From: a virus
IMG/VR virus record: IMGVR_UViG_3300031703_000001
Location: 1 to 64,000 of that record
DNA: 64,000 bases
Direction: 5' to 3' (one strand)
A program made the translations under genes and the position numbers. Shown one piece after another: positions 32,637-41,327 of this stretch (the first letter of the stretch is position 1; each line of letters starts with the position of its first letter). The notes under the pieces are model-generated. The model searched no databases, was not told the DNA's origin, and was given only the letters and a program-made list of their open reading frames with translations.

Positions 32637-32930
32637 ATGATGAACAAATGGATTAACCCAACAATACTTTGGGACTGGGATGACTTTGGATTTGCTTTAA
32701 TACTAAGAAGGCAGAATAGAATAGCAAACTATAAATTTGCAATAGATATTCAAATAGGATGGTTCAACTTATGGACACAATTCTGGAGAAAACCTATGAC
32801 AAGTAAAGAATGGGTTGAAAGAGAAATGGCATCTGAATATGGATGTGACTGGCTTGAGCAAAGTCTTGAAGCTTTAAAAAACCCTGATGTAAGAGAGGAC
32901 TTAAAAAAAACATTAAATAAAGAATCATGA
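32637..32930 (+). CDS. Small uncharacterised protein
   Basis: 97 aa. A Trp-rich beta-like first half (INPTILWDWDDFGFALILRR, GWFNLWTQFWRK) and a helical end. It overlaps the next gene by 4 bases. No motif and no assigned function. Confidence 0.5.
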   Translation: MMNKWINPTILWDWDDFGFALILRRQNRIANYKFAIDIQIGWFNLWTQFWRKPMTSKEWVEREMASEYGCDWLEQSLEALKNPDVREDLKKTLNKES

Positions 32931-33250
32931 AAATATCAGTAGATGAAATAGTCAAGATGAAAAATTTGACAAATGATGCCTTAGATAGAGCATATAAAAG
33001 AGGAGTTCAAGATGAAAGAGAAAGAGCATTGCCTAATACATTGTTTGATACATTGTTAAAATATGGTATAGAATCTGAAACACTTCTTGAATCACATATA
33101 AGTAACGGACCTTCAGATGGTTGTCATTGGATACAATTAAAACCAACTAGAGATGGTAGTGAAGGAACAAAATATGTAGAAATTTCTTTTCAAGAGAATT
33201 TGATGGAAATAGATTTTGTTGGAATAGTAGATGTTGAGCCATGCAAGTAG
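32927..33250 (+). CDS. Small uncharacterised protein
   Basis: 107 aa: a helical first part (DEIVKMKNLTNDALDRAYKR) and a beta part (SDGCHWIQLKPTRDG). Its last codons overlap the ThyX gene start by 10 bases, so it is coupled to thymidylate synthesis. No motif is recognised. Confidence 0.5.
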   Translation: MKISVDEIVKMKNLTNDALDRAYKRGVQDERERALPNTLFDTLLKYGIESETLLESHISNGPSDGCHWIQLKPTRDGSEGTKYVEISFQENLMEIDFVGIVDVEPCK

Positions 33251-33933
33251 ATTTAATATCAAAAACAACAGGTTTAGGTTCTTATAAGGATTTAGATCAG
33301 GCTGAAATAGTTGCAGCAATTGCAAGACATGGAACTATAAAAGAAGATAATGGTAAACTAATCAAGTATCTTATGAGCAATGCTCATTGGAGTCCATTAC
33401 AGCATATATCATTTGGTTTTAAAATTGAAACCAGAAGAAGTATTTCTGCACAGATATTTAGACATAGAAGTTTGAATGGGCAGGAATGGTCTTTAAGGTA
33501 TGCTGAACCTTTAGGTTTTGAAGAGATAGACATTAGAAGAGAACACCCTACTAATAGACAAAGCAGTACTGACACTTTTAATCCTGAATGGAAAGACATT
33601 CAATGGGGTGGAAGACATGATGGTGAAGAATATACAACAAACGCTAAAGCTGCAATTGAAGCACTCTTTATAACAATAGAGAACCTATATGGTACTTTAA
33701 TAGAAGAAGGAGTTGCTAAAGAATGTGCTAGAGATATTTTACCTTTATGTACAAAAACTACAATTCATATTACAGCCACTTTAAGAGACTTATTAGGATT
33801 TCTTAACGTAAGATGTGATGATCATGCTCAGAAAGAAGTGAGAGACATTGCTGTAAGAATAGGTGAAGAATTAGAGAAAGAACTACCCAATGTTTTCAAT
33901 AAATTAGATTGGAGAAATGGAATGTTCATGTAA
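33241..33933 (+). CDS. thyX: Flavin-dependent thymidylate synthase ThyX
   Basis: 230 aa. The signature RHRxxSxxxxS region is present as RHRSLNGQEWSLRY (74-87), slightly variant, with the N/E pair read as GQE. Preceding HWSPLQHISFGFKIE and the C-terminal LPLCTKTTIHITATLRD plus HAQKEVRDIA match the ThyX core and FAD-contacting helices. It makes dTMP from dUMP using FAD, NADPH and methylene-tetrahydrofolate. ThyX is common in crAss-like phages. With NrdAB and MazG elsewhere in the window, it serves nucleotide supply. Confidence 0.9.
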   Translation: MQVDLISKTTGLGSYKDLDQAEIVAAIARHGTIKEDNGKLIKYLMSNAHWSPLQHISFGFKIETRRSISAQIFRHRSLNGQEWSLRYAEPLGFEEIDIRREHPTNRQSSTDTFNPEWKDIQWGGRHDGEEYTTNAKAAIEALFITIENLYGTLIEEGVAKECARDILPLCTKTTIHITATLRDLLGFLNVRCDDHAQKEVRDIAVRIGEELEKELPNVFNKLDWRNGMFM

Positions 33934-33944
33934 ACTTAAAAATT

Positions 33945-34631
33945 ATGAAAAACTTAAAAATCTGGCACATAGGAGATACTCACACGTATCATGGACTATT
34001 AGAAATACCTGAAGGAATAGATATAGTCATCTTTAGTGGTGACTGTTCTAACCCTAGAGCTCCTTATACTAATGAACCTGAAGTTAGAAACTTTTTAGAT
34101 TGGTTCAAAAATTTACCTATTAAACATAAAGTGTTTGTAGCAGGTAACCATGATTCAAGTATTGAGTCTAAACTTGTAACTAAAGAAGAATTCCATTTAA
34201 TAGGAGTACACTATTTAGAAAATGATGATGTTACAATTGAAGGATTGAAAATATGGGGAAGTCCTCATACACCTACTTTTGGAACTTGGTCATTTATGAA
34301 ACAAAGATCTAAGTTAGATAAGGTATGGAAAAGTATTCCAGATGATACAGATATTATAGTAGTTCATGGACCACCTAAAGGAGTCTTAGATTTATCCTAT
34401 GATAGATATGGTACGTTAGAATTTTGTGGATGTTCAGCTTTAAAGAAAAGAGTGTTGAGTTTACCAGGTTTAAAATTAGTTTGTTTTGGTCATATTCATA
34501 ATAACAAAGATGTAATCAATGCGGGTACTATGAAACTAAGTGTACAAGATACTATTTTCAGTAATGGTTCAGTATTAACAGACGGTAAGTTTGGTAGATT
34601 AAGTAGTAATGGTAATATCATAGAATTATGA
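33945..34631 (+). CDS. Calcineurin-like metallophosphoesterase
   Basis: 228 aa from the ATG at 33945. An upstream ATG at 33909 would overlap ThyX. All core motifs are visible: DTH (11-13), GD (32-33), GNHD (67-70), a HG pair in VVHGPP and GHIH near residue 187. They form the two-metal phosphoesterase site. It could cleave nucleotides, cyclic nucleotides or nucleic acids. The substrate cannot be read from the sequence. It overlaps the next gene by 4 bases. Confidence 0.8.
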   Translation: MKNLKIWHIGDTHTYHGLLEIPEGIDIVIFSGDCSNPRAPYTNEPEVRNFLDWFKNLPIKHKVFVAGNHDSSIESKLVTKEEFHLIGVHYLENDDVTIEGLKIWGSPHTPTFGTWSFMKQRSKLDKVWKSIPDDTDIIVVHGPPKGVLDLSYDRYGTLEFCGCSALKKRVLSLPGLKLVCFGHIHNNKDVINAGTMKLSVQDTIFSNGSVLTDGKFGRLSSNGNIIEL

Positions 34632-34960
34632 GTAAAATAAAACAGCCAAAAATACATTTAACTTTAGATGAGTTATTAAAGGAAACACTTGGACCAAATG
34701 AAGATAGTAAATGGAAGTTGGTAAGAGAACGTGATAATTTAACTAAATATTCAGATGATGTACTATGGGTGGAGTGGAATGAAGATAGAACATTCAAAGC
34801 AAAGCATAAACACATTGATATTGGATATGCTCTACTGATGTCACCATTCAACGGTTCATTTACATGGCAAACTACACAAGTAACTGAGATTATAGAAGAG
34901 AAGGACTCTTATATAAAGTTTAAAACAAATAATAGCAATTATAAATTATACAGAATATGA
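34628..34960 (+). CDS. Small uncharacterised protein
   Basis: 110 aa, soluble, with a polar N-terminal helix (LTLDELLKETLGPNEDSKWK) and a beta-rich C-terminal part with repeated Trp and Lys. It is coupled to the phosphoesterase by a 4-base overlap and shares an ATGA junction with the disrupted reading frame that follows. No function assigned. Confidence 0.45.
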   Translation: MSKIKQPKIHLTLDELLKETLGPNEDSKWKLVRERDNLTKYSDDVLWVEWNEDRTFKAKHKHIDIGYALLMSPFNGSFTWQTTQVTEIIEEKDSYIKFKTNNSNYKLYRI

Positions 34961-35080
34961 AAATAGATGTAAAGAAAATAAAGTAGATTATTAACTTTGT
35001 ATAAAGAATTAGAACACTTTGAAAAGTTGGAATTCTCAGTACAGGATGATGGTAAAACCTTAAAGATATTCTTAGATTGA
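34957..35080 (+). pseudogene. Probable frameshifted small gene
   Basis: The ATG at 34957 (in the ATGA of the previous gene) opens MKIDVKKIK and hits a stop at 34984-34986. Skipping one base there gives a continuous frame to the TGA at 35078-35080, with LYKELEHFEKLEFSVQDDG. The length of 124 bases is 41 codons plus one, as expected for a single-base insertion. It is either a decayed gene, a sequencing slip in an A-rich run, or a programmed frameshift. Confidence 0.35.
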
Positions 35081-35127
35081 TTTTACCCCAATAATTATAT
35101 AAAAAATTAATTTTACCCTTAAAAGAT

Positions 35128-35352
35128 ATGAAAGCAATATTAAAATTTGATTTAGATAACATTGAAGATGAAAAAGATCACATGAGATGTATGAAATCAT
35201 CTGATATGGCATGTTTTATTTGGGAATTAAAACACAATTTCTGGAGGAAGTGGAAACATGATGATACAGATTTTACTTTAGATAATTATATGGAAGCACT
35301 TCATGACTTAATGGAGGAACACAATGTTCACATAGATGAATTAATTGATTAA
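35128..35352 (+). CDS. Small conserved-looking phage protein
   Basis: 74 aa. MKAILKFDLDNIEDEKDH, then CMKSSDMACFIWELKHNF, is a pattern met in several phage genomes as a short protein of unknown role. Directly upstream are two copies of TTTTACCC (35081-35088 and 35111-35118), 30 bases apart, that might be operator sites. Confidence 0.5.
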   Translation: MKAILKFDLDNIEDEKDHMRCMKSSDMACFIWELKHNFWRKWKHDDTDFTLDNYMEALHDLMEEHNVHIDELID

Positions 35353-35359
35353 ATAAACT

Positions 35360-35518
35360 ATGACACAAAATGAAATAGACATATCACTTAGTAAGTTAAA
35401 CTTAGTTCTTGAAGATTTTCAAATGCTTAGAGATGGAACATGGATTCCTGACACAGAAACTTGTGAAGCAAGCATGGAAAATATCACGGACATTATACAA
35501 ATTATAGAAAATGAGTAA
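35360..35518 (+). CDS. Small acidic helical protein (52 aa)
   Basis: From the ATG at 35360, ending in IIENE. Acidic and helical (DISLSKLNLVLEDFQMLRDG). It overlaps the helicase gene start by 8 bases, which supports a real, coupled gene. No motif. Confidence 0.45.
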   Translation: MTQNEIDISLSKLNLVLEDFQMLRDGTWIPDTETCEASMENITDIIQIIENE

Positions 35519-36467
35519 ACCAAAAGAAGGATGGGTAGGTCAATATGCTGCCTTTAATGAAGCATTAAAATACATGCATGCCAGGCAAAATGGATTAGAG
35601 AAATCTATCTATACACCTTGGCCTAAATTTAATGATGCTGCAACTGATGGTTTAGAGTGGAATACATTAACTGTTATTGGAGGAAGACCTGGATCAGGAA
35701 AGACTTTAATTAAAGATCAAATTATTAGGGAGTCATTTGCACTCAATCCTAATGATAACTTTAGAGTATTAGAATTTCAATTTGAAATGGTAGGAAGAAC
35801 TTCAGCCATTAGAGAGTTTAGTTCTTTTACAGGAAAAACATATAAAGAATTGTGTAGTGCAGGTAGTACTTTACAACCTGATATACTAAACACATGTCAT
35901 CAATATGCTAAAGAAAGAGTTAAAAATCCAGTAGACATCATCAGTACACCATTAACAGTAAATCAAATGCGTGAGCAAATTGATATGTATATGAATTTAC
36001 ACAAAGGAACAAAGACCATGATCACATTAGATCATACTATGTTGGTGAAAAGGGCCCCTTATCAGAACAATACATTAGATATGATGTTTGAATTAGGAGA
36101 GTTTTTTACACAGTGTAAAAGAGATTACCCTTGTCTGTTTATTGCATTATCACAGCTTAATAGAAATATTGATAGCCCAGACAGAGCAGTAGATGGTAAA
36201 TATGGTAACTATATACTTGAATCAGATATATTTGGTTCAGATGCAATGTTGCAACATGCAGATATGCTGATAGGTATCAACAGGCCAGCCAAACAAAAGA
36301 TTAGGTTTTATGGTCCGGATAGATACATGATTGAAAATGATAGAACTCTTGTACTACACTTCCTTAAAGCAAGGAATGGTGATGCAAGAATGAGTTTTTT
36401 CAAAGCTAAATTTGAACAAATGAAAATTGAGGAGATGGCAACTCCCGGACAACAAGAAAGAAGATAA
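35511..36467 (+). CDS. DnaB-like replicative helicase (RecA-type core)
   Basis: 318 aa. Walker A GGRPGSGKT (57-65), an EFQFE segment after it (DnaB motif 1a), then Walker B as TMITLDHTML with an aspartate, and a FIALSQLNRN sensor (motif 3), all as in DnaB/Twinkle helicases. The N-terminal collar domain is missing or very short, as in several phage helicases. It probably unwinds DNA ahead of the family B polymerase encoded downstream. It is likely part of one transcript with the SSB-like and primase genes. Confidence 0.85.
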   Translation: MSKPKEGWVGQYAAFNEALKYMHARQNGLEKSIYTPWPKFNDAATDGLEWNTLTVIGGRPGSGKTLIKDQIIRESFALNPNDNFRVLEFQFEMVGRTSAIREFSSFTGKTYKELCSAGSTLQPDILNTCHQYAKERVKNPVDIISTPLTVNQMREQIDMYMNLHKGTKTMITLDHTMLVKRAPYQNNTLDMMFELGEFFTQCKRDYPCLFIALSQLNRNIDSPDRAVDGKYGNYILESDIFGSDAMLQHADMLIGINRPAKQKIRFYGPDRYMIENDRTLVLHFLKARNGDARMSFFKAKFEQMKIEEMATPGQQERR

Positions 36468-36483
36468 TTAACAATATGAATCT

Positions 36484-37023
36484 ATGTCAATAACAACTGC
36501 AGTACGCAAGCAAAGAGTATCTACTCTAAAAGAAGAGCATGAAGCTTACTTTCAAACTGAAGGTAAAATAAATGCACTATATATTCCCAAGATGGCCTAT
36601 AGACCGTCTGGTAAGGATGAACTACATGTTAGTTTCTTTCCTAGTGAATTAGAAAATGAAGAAGACATTTATACTGAATTTGTCAGTATAGATTATATAA
36701 GTGAAGACCCTAAACGGACTTTATATCTTGTAAACTATAACCCACACTGGAAATCAGAGTATGAATTAATAACTTCAAACTCAGGATTTCAAAGACATTT
36801 GATTCCAGTAAGTGAGTTGGTAGTTATAAGTGACGTTACTGATAGAAATAAAAAACTTTCTACTTCAGGAATGATTACAGAAAACTTAGAGCAAACATTG
36901 TTTGAGCTACCAGATCCAGATGCAGGAACTGCAAATGAAAAATCATTACTGATAGATAAGTTAGAAGACATCAATCAAACATTAATAACATTAACAAAAG
37001 TAATCACTAAATTAACTAAGTAA
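36484..37023 (+). CDS. Uncharacterised replication-block protein
   Basis: 179 aa. A beta-rich core (GKDELHVSFFPSELENEED, TLYLVNYNPHWKSEYELI) and a C-terminal helical segment that could form a coiled coil (LLIDKLEDINQTLITLTKVI). It lies between the DnaB-like helicase and the Sak4-like ATPase, 4 bases from the latter. No motif is recognised. A role in helicase or recombinase loading would fit but is not shown. Confidence 0.5.
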   Translation: MSITTAVRKQRVSTLKEEHEAYFQTEGKINALYIPKMAYRPSGKDELHVSFFPSELENEEDIYTEFVSIDYISEDPKRTLYLVNYNPHWKSEYELITSNSGFQRHLIPVSELVVISDVTDRNKKLSTSGMITENLEQTLFELPDPDAGTANEKSLLIDKLEDINQTLITLTKVITKLTK

Positions 37024-37026
37024 ACT

Positions 37027-37710
37027 ATGGCAACTTCAATTCTCATAATAGCAGACTCTGGTACAGGTAAATCTACCTCTATCAGACATCTGAATCCTGA
37101 TGAAACGTTCATCATTAACATTGCTAATAAACCTTTACCATTCAAAGGATGGAAAAAGAATTACACAGCAATCAGTAAAGAAAATCCACAAGGTAATCTT
37201 GCATCAGCATCCTCTGCTGCAGGTATAATTAAAGCAATAAACCATGTAGATCAAAAAAGGCCAGCAATTAAAACATTAATAGTTGATGACTGGCAGTATA
37301 TGAGTTCTTTTGAATATTTTGATAGAGCAAATGAAAAAGGTTATGATAAATTCACTCAAATTGCGGCTAATTTAGCAATGGTAGCTAAAATCCCTAAAGA
37401 TTTGAGAGATGACTTAACTGTAATTTTCTTAACTCACTCAGAAGATTCAACTGATATTAATGGAAATAGAAAAATCAAAGCAAAAACTATTGGTAAAATG
37501 ATAGATAATACATTAACTTTGGAGGGTCTATTCTCAATAGTTCTATTTGGTAAAGTAAATAAAAATGATGATGGTGAACTTGAATATGGTTTTGAAACTC
37601 AGAACTCAGGAGAGAACACATGTAAATCACCACAAGGTATGTTTGAAGATTTCTTCATCCCAAACAACCTGCAGTTTGTTAAAGACTGCATTAAGAAATA
37701 TGAAGAGTAA
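37027..37710 (+). CDS. Sak4-like RecA-family ATPase
   Basis: 227 aa. Walker A IADSGTGKST (8-17), Walker B LIVDDW (84-89), and a following FLTHSED strand for the sensor. Compact RecA-fold ATPases of this kind (Sak4, AAA_24) promote single-strand annealing with an SSB partner. The SSB-like gene follows 32 bases downstream, as is usual for the pair. Crass-like phages have an equivalent ATPase. The role is inferred from motifs and neighbours. Confidence 0.75.
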   Translation: MATSILIIADSGTGKSTSIRHLNPDETFIINIANKPLPFKGWKKNYTAISKENPQGNLASASSAAGIIKAINHVDQKRPAIKTLIVDDWQYMSSFEYFDRANEKGYDKFTQIAANLAMVAKIPKDLRDDLTVIFLTHSEDSTDINGNRKIKAKTIGKMIDNTLTLEGLFSIVLFGKVNKNDDGELEYGFETQNSGENTCKSPQGMFEDFFIPNNLQFVKDCIKKYEE

Positions 37711-37742
37711 ACAATTAATAAATCAATAAAAAAAGCAAAAGT

Positions 37743-38417
37743 ATGTTAAACACTAGCGGAATGTCAGCGGGAAGCGGCAAAGAAAAACCAGTAATTGGAC
37801 CAGGAAATCAACTTGTAAAAATCAATTCAATCTCATTTGATCAAACACCATATGATGCATCAGCATTCAATATTATGGTACATGTAGAGTCTGAACCAAT
37901 GGAAGGTGAATTTCAAGGATTCTTGAAAGATGTAAATCAACCAGAAGGTGCACGTTATGCAGGACAGGTTGGAAGAGTTAGATATGCTCCATATCCTTAT
38001 AAAGATGCAACCTTACCAAATGGTAGTGAAATCAGTAGAGATACTGAAGTGATGAAAGCAATGATTGCTTTATCAGAACAACTAGGTAAAAGAACAGAGT
38101 TAGATGCTATCCAGGCAAATACTATTGAAGAATTCATGGACAAATGTAATGGTATATTTTCATCACCATTGTTTGTTAACATGTGTCTTGGTACTCGTGA
38201 GTGGGAGAATAAAGATGGTTATGTAAATAATGATCTATTCTTACCAAAGATGAGTAAAGATGGTATTCCTGTAGAAGCAGTTGATGCACCAAACTCAAGA
38301 TTATTGAAGTATGATACTAATAATAAGAATCATTACAGACCAGTAGTTAAGAAGGATGCACCATCAACAAATAGTTTTGAACCGGCTACAACAGCAGGTG
38401 ATGATTTTGATTTGTAA
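37743..38417 (+). CDS. SSB-like single-stranded DNA-binding protein
   Basis: 224 aa. A polar core with AFNIMVHVESEPMEGEFQGF and ARYAGQVGRVRYAPYPYK suggests an OB fold. The tail, TTAGDDFDL, is a short acidic C-terminus like those by which SSB and T7 gp2.5 recruit partners. It lies between the Sak4-like ATPase and the primase, exactly where a phage SSB is expected. A terminator follows at 38435-38468. The fold is inferred, not shown. Confidence 0.6.
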   Translation: MLNTSGMSAGSGKEKPVIGPGNQLVKINSISFDQTPYDASAFNIMVHVESEPMEGEFQGFLKDVNQPEGARYAGQVGRVRYAPYPYKDATLPNGSEISRDTEVMKAMIALSEQLGKRTELDAIQANTIEEFMDKCNGIFSSPLFVNMCLGTREWENKDGYVNNDLFLPKMSKDGIPVEAVDAPNSRLLKYDTNNKNHYRPVVKKDAPSTNSFEPATTAGDDFDL

Positions 38418-38434
38418 ATCATAATAATTAAATT

Positions 38435-38468
38435 AAAGGGGTTGGCTCATGGTCATCCCCTTTTTTTT
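38435..38468 (+). terminator. Intrinsic terminator after the SSB-like gene
   Basis: AAAGGGG (38435-38441) pairs with CCCCTTT (38457-38463), followed by further T residues to 38468. It closes the helicase-ATPase-SSB transcript, with the primase starting 15 bases later. Confidence 0.75.
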
Positions 38469-38483
38469 ATTTAATTTTAGCTT

Positions 38484-39461
38484 ATGTTTAATACAAAAAA
38501 TTTAGTACTAGAAGAATCAGATATACCAAGCTACTGGGTATTTCAATATTACCTTAATTTACCTGATACATTAAGTGGTCAGGATGTTAAGCTTACATCA
38601 ATATTTAATCCTAATGAGAAAACACCAAGCTTTTGTATTTATGTTGATAAAAACATAAACCAATACAAGTTTAAAGATTTCTCAACTGGTAAAAATGGTA
38701 ACAAAGTAGATTTAGTCAAGATGTTATTCAATGAAGCATACCCGGCAGCGGCTATGAGAATTGTAAAAGATTATAATAAGCACATCAAAACTGATGGTTT
38801 TAAAACTGTAGACTTTAAACCTGAAGCAAAGTGGGAAGTAGATTTTGTCAAGACAAGGAATTGGAATGAAAATGATAGCAAATATTGGTTATCATTCAGA
38901 ATTGGAATGACTATACTAACAGAATTCAATGTTAAACCACTTGAATATTATAACCTCTTAAAATCTGATGAAGACCGTGTTAGCACATTAAGAATTGAAG
39001 GTATACCACTTTATGGTTACTTTGACAAACAAGGTGAGATATATAAAATATATCAGCCTACAAGCAGTAATCATAAATTTCATAAAGTAAAATCTTATCT
39101 GCAAGGATATGATCAATTGAAATTCAATCAACCTTACTTAGTAATATGTTCATCACTTAAAGATGCATTATGTCTTAAAGGAATGGGTTATAACATAGAA
39201 GTTGTAGCTCCAGATAGTGAAAATGTAATGATTAAACCTCATATCATGGAACACTTAAAGAAGAAGTATAAAAAAGTTATTACTCTCTTTGATAATGATG
39301 AAGCAGGGACCAAAGCAGTAGATTCATATGCCAACGCATATAAAATCAATGGATTTGTACTAACTATATGCAAAGACATATCAGACGCTATGAAAAAGTA
39401 TGGTTTTGATAAAGTACATCAACACCTAAAACCTTTATTAAAAACAACATTAAATAAATAA
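38484..39461 (+). CDS. DNA primase with TOPRIM domain (DnaG-like)
   Basis: 325 aa. An N-terminal part with SIFNPNEKTPSFCIYVDK resembles the domain around the zinc finger of DnaG, but I see no clear CHC2 zinc finger. The TOPRIM domain has a second motif FDNDEAGTKA (about 267-276) with the DxD pair. The first motif, usually with a Glu (EGxxD), reads as LVICSSLKDAL here. Expected role: primer synthesis for the replicative helicase and polymerase. Crass-like phages carry a similar primase. The missing first Glu may be a family variant rather than a defect. Confidence 0.75.
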   Translation: MFNTKNLVLEESDIPSYWVFQYYLNLPDTLSGQDVKLTSIFNPNEKTPSFCIYVDKNINQYKFKDFSTGKNGNKVDLVKMLFNEAYPAAAMRIVKDYNKHIKTDGFKTVDFKPEAKWEVDFVKTRNWNENDSKYWLSFRIGMTILTEFNVKPLEYYNLLKSDEDRVSTLRIEGIPLYGYFDKQGEIYKIYQPTSSNHKFHKVKSYLQGYDQLKFNQPYLVICSSLKDALCLKGMGYNIEVVAPDSENVMIKPHIMEHLKKKYKKVITLFDNDEAGTKAVDSYANAYKINGFVLTICKDISDAMKKYGFDKVHQHLKPLLKTTLNK

Positions 39462-39463
39462 AT

Positions 39464-39841
39464 ATGAAGAATAAAAAATGGTTCATCCCCGGATCAGTTC
39501 CCTCTTCTAAGAATGGAAGAAGATGGACTGGTAAATACTTTATAGCCAGCAAGGCTGTAATGAATTATAGAAAAATAGCCAAAGACTATTATGCAAAATA
39601 TGCAGATGAATTCAAAGCTGAATTAGCAAAGCATGAATTACCAGCAAGAATTGCATTTACATTTATTAGAGGTTCACGTCATAAATTTGATTATTTAAAC
39701 CCTGCACAAACTGTACAGGATGATATGGTTAAAGCAGGATGGATAGAAGATGATAACGCTGAATTTATAAATCCAGTATTTGTACAATATATTTATGATA
39801 AAGAAAGCCCAGGTGTTTATATAGAAATATTAAAAGACTAA
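39464..39841 (+). CDS. RusA-like Holliday-junction resolvase
   Basis: 125 aa, the usual RusA size. Conserved features: PSSKNGRRW near the start, FTFIRGSRHKFDYLNPAQT (with the D) and AGWIEDDNAEFI (with the DD pair), forming the metal-binding acidic site. RusA enzymes resolve four-way junctions formed in replication and recombination. It starts 2 bases after the primase stop. Confidence 0.8.
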   Translation: MKNKKWFIPGSVPSSKNGRRWTGKYFIASKAVMNYRKIAKDYYAKYADEFKAELAKHELPARIAFTFIRGSRHKFDYLNPAQTVQDDMVKAGWIEDDNAEFINPVFVQYIYDKESPGVYIEILKD

Positions 39842-39844
39842 CTG

Positions 39845-40150
39845 ATGAGTGATATCACATTTGATGAATTTTTTACATTAAGGAGTCTATTGAATGGCTC
39901 TGAAGAAGATTATCAAATTGCTATAAGTAATTTAGATAACTTAGTATATAATGATAAAAAGATAGTTGACATATTATTTATTAAATCACTGTACGCTGAG
40001 AAGAGACAATCTTTTCTAAAATGTGGTGCTTTAGAAAATGAAATTATGTACAGACCAATCTTATTAATGGGAAAGGCTATCTACTCCCGTATCTTAAAAG
40101 AAGCAGATAAAAAAGTATATAAACAAATACTCAAGGAAATAATGAAATAA
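39845..40150 (+). CDS. Small uncharacterised protein
   Basis: 101 aa, helical and charged (DEFFTLRSLLNGSEEDYQIA, then ILKEADKKVYKQILKEIMK). It lies 3 bases after the resolvase and 11 before the VWA gene. No motif recognised. Confidence 0.5.
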   Translation: MSDITFDEFFTLRSLLNGSEEDYQIAISNLDNLVYNDKKIVDILFIKSLYAEKRQSFLKCGALENEIMYRPILLMGKAIYSRILKEADKKVYKQILKEIMK

Positions 40151-40161
40151 ATTAAAGAAAT

Positions 40162-41325
40162 ATGCAGAACATACAAGACTTAGTTGCTAAGACAACTAAA
40201 GAATTAATTTTAGATGAGCCTTTTTATGGGCTCTTTTTAATTGGTATCAATAAGCAATACAGTGATAAGATTCCTACAGCAGGGGTTAGTAAACATGGTA
40301 TTGGTATGCAGTTAACTATAAATCCAGAGTTCTATATAAACTTAAGCTTGCCTCACAGGGTAGGATTAATTAAACATGAACTGTTGCACATTGCATTTGG
40401 ACATTTATTAATGAGAGATTTATACTCAGATTTTAAACTATTTAATATAGCAGCGGATCTAGAAATAAATCAATATATAGACAGTGACAAGCTACCAGAA
40501 GGTGGTTTATTACTATCAAGTTTTCCAGAATTAAATCTTCCTACTAAGGCAGGGACAAAAGTTTATTATAATCTTTTGGAACAAGCACAAGAAGATGGTA
40601 CATCACCTTCATTAGATAACCTAATGGATAGTATGAACGGAGAAACTGAATATGATCACTCTACATGGGCTGATTTTGATGACTTATCTGAACCAGATAA
40701 AAAGCTAATGCAAAAACAAGTTGAACACCAGTTAAAAGACGCTGCTGAAACAACTATTAAAAAGCAAGGGCATATACCTGGAGAATGTAAGGAGTTAATT
40801 GATAGATTATTCCATGTTGAACCTGCCAAATTTGATTGGAAACAATATTTAAGAAGATTTGTGGGTAATTCTAGTATAGTATATACAAGAAAGCTGAGAC
40901 GTAAGTATAACAAACGTTATGCTGAGAATCCTGGCCTTAAGATCAAATTTAAAAATCACATACTTGTTGGTATAGATACATCAGGATCAGTTAATACAGA
41001 TGAGCTCAAAGAGTTTTATAATGAGCTACATCACATGTCTAAGACAGGACATAAAATAACTGTTGCACAATGTGATACAAGTTTGAATTCTGTTAAAGAA
41101 TTTAATCCAAAACAAGCATGGGAAATTAACGGAAGAGGTGGAACATCATTTCAACCAGTAATTGATCATTTCAATGAAAAGAAAGGGACATACACGGCCC
41201 TTATCTATCTAACTGATGGTGAAGCATATCCACCACATAATTGCCCATCAAATACTTTATGGGTGTTAAGTAGCATCTCTGACATGAATGATGATTTACC
41301 AGGTAAAGTTATAAAATTAAACTAA
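40162..41325 (+). CDS. VWA-domain protein with metallopeptidase-like N-terminus (DUF2201-type)
   Basis: 387 aa, two domains. The first has a zinc-binding helix KHELLHIAFGH (71-81, HExxH plus a third His) of the DUF2201 metallopeptidase-like type. The second is a von Willebrand A domain with intact MIDAS: DTSGS (272-276), GGTSF and TDGEAY. Such proteins are partners of MoxR AAA+ ATPases, and a MoxR-type gene follows at 41740-43008. The pair probably remodels protein or metal-dependent targets. Whether the peptidase site is active cannot be told from sequence. Confidence 0.8.
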   Translation: MQNIQDLVAKTTKELILDEPFYGLFLIGINKQYSDKIPTAGVSKHGIGMQLTINPEFYINLSLPHRVGLIKHELLHIAFGHLLMRDLYSDFKLFNIAADLEINQYIDSDKLPEGGLLLSSFPELNLPTKAGTKVYYNLLEQAQEDGTSPSLDNLMDSMNGETEYDHSTWADFDDLSEPDKKLMQKQVEHQLKDAAETTIKKQGHIPGECKELIDRLFHVEPAKFDWKQYLRRFVGNSSIVYTRKLRRKYNKRYAENPGLKIKFKNHILVGIDTSGSVNTDELKEFYNELHHMSKTGHKITVAQCDTSLNSVKEFNPKQAWEINGRGGTSFQPVIDHFNEKKGTYTALIYLTDGEAYPPHNCPSNTLWVLSSISDMNDDLPGKVIKLN

Positions 41326-41327
41326 AC

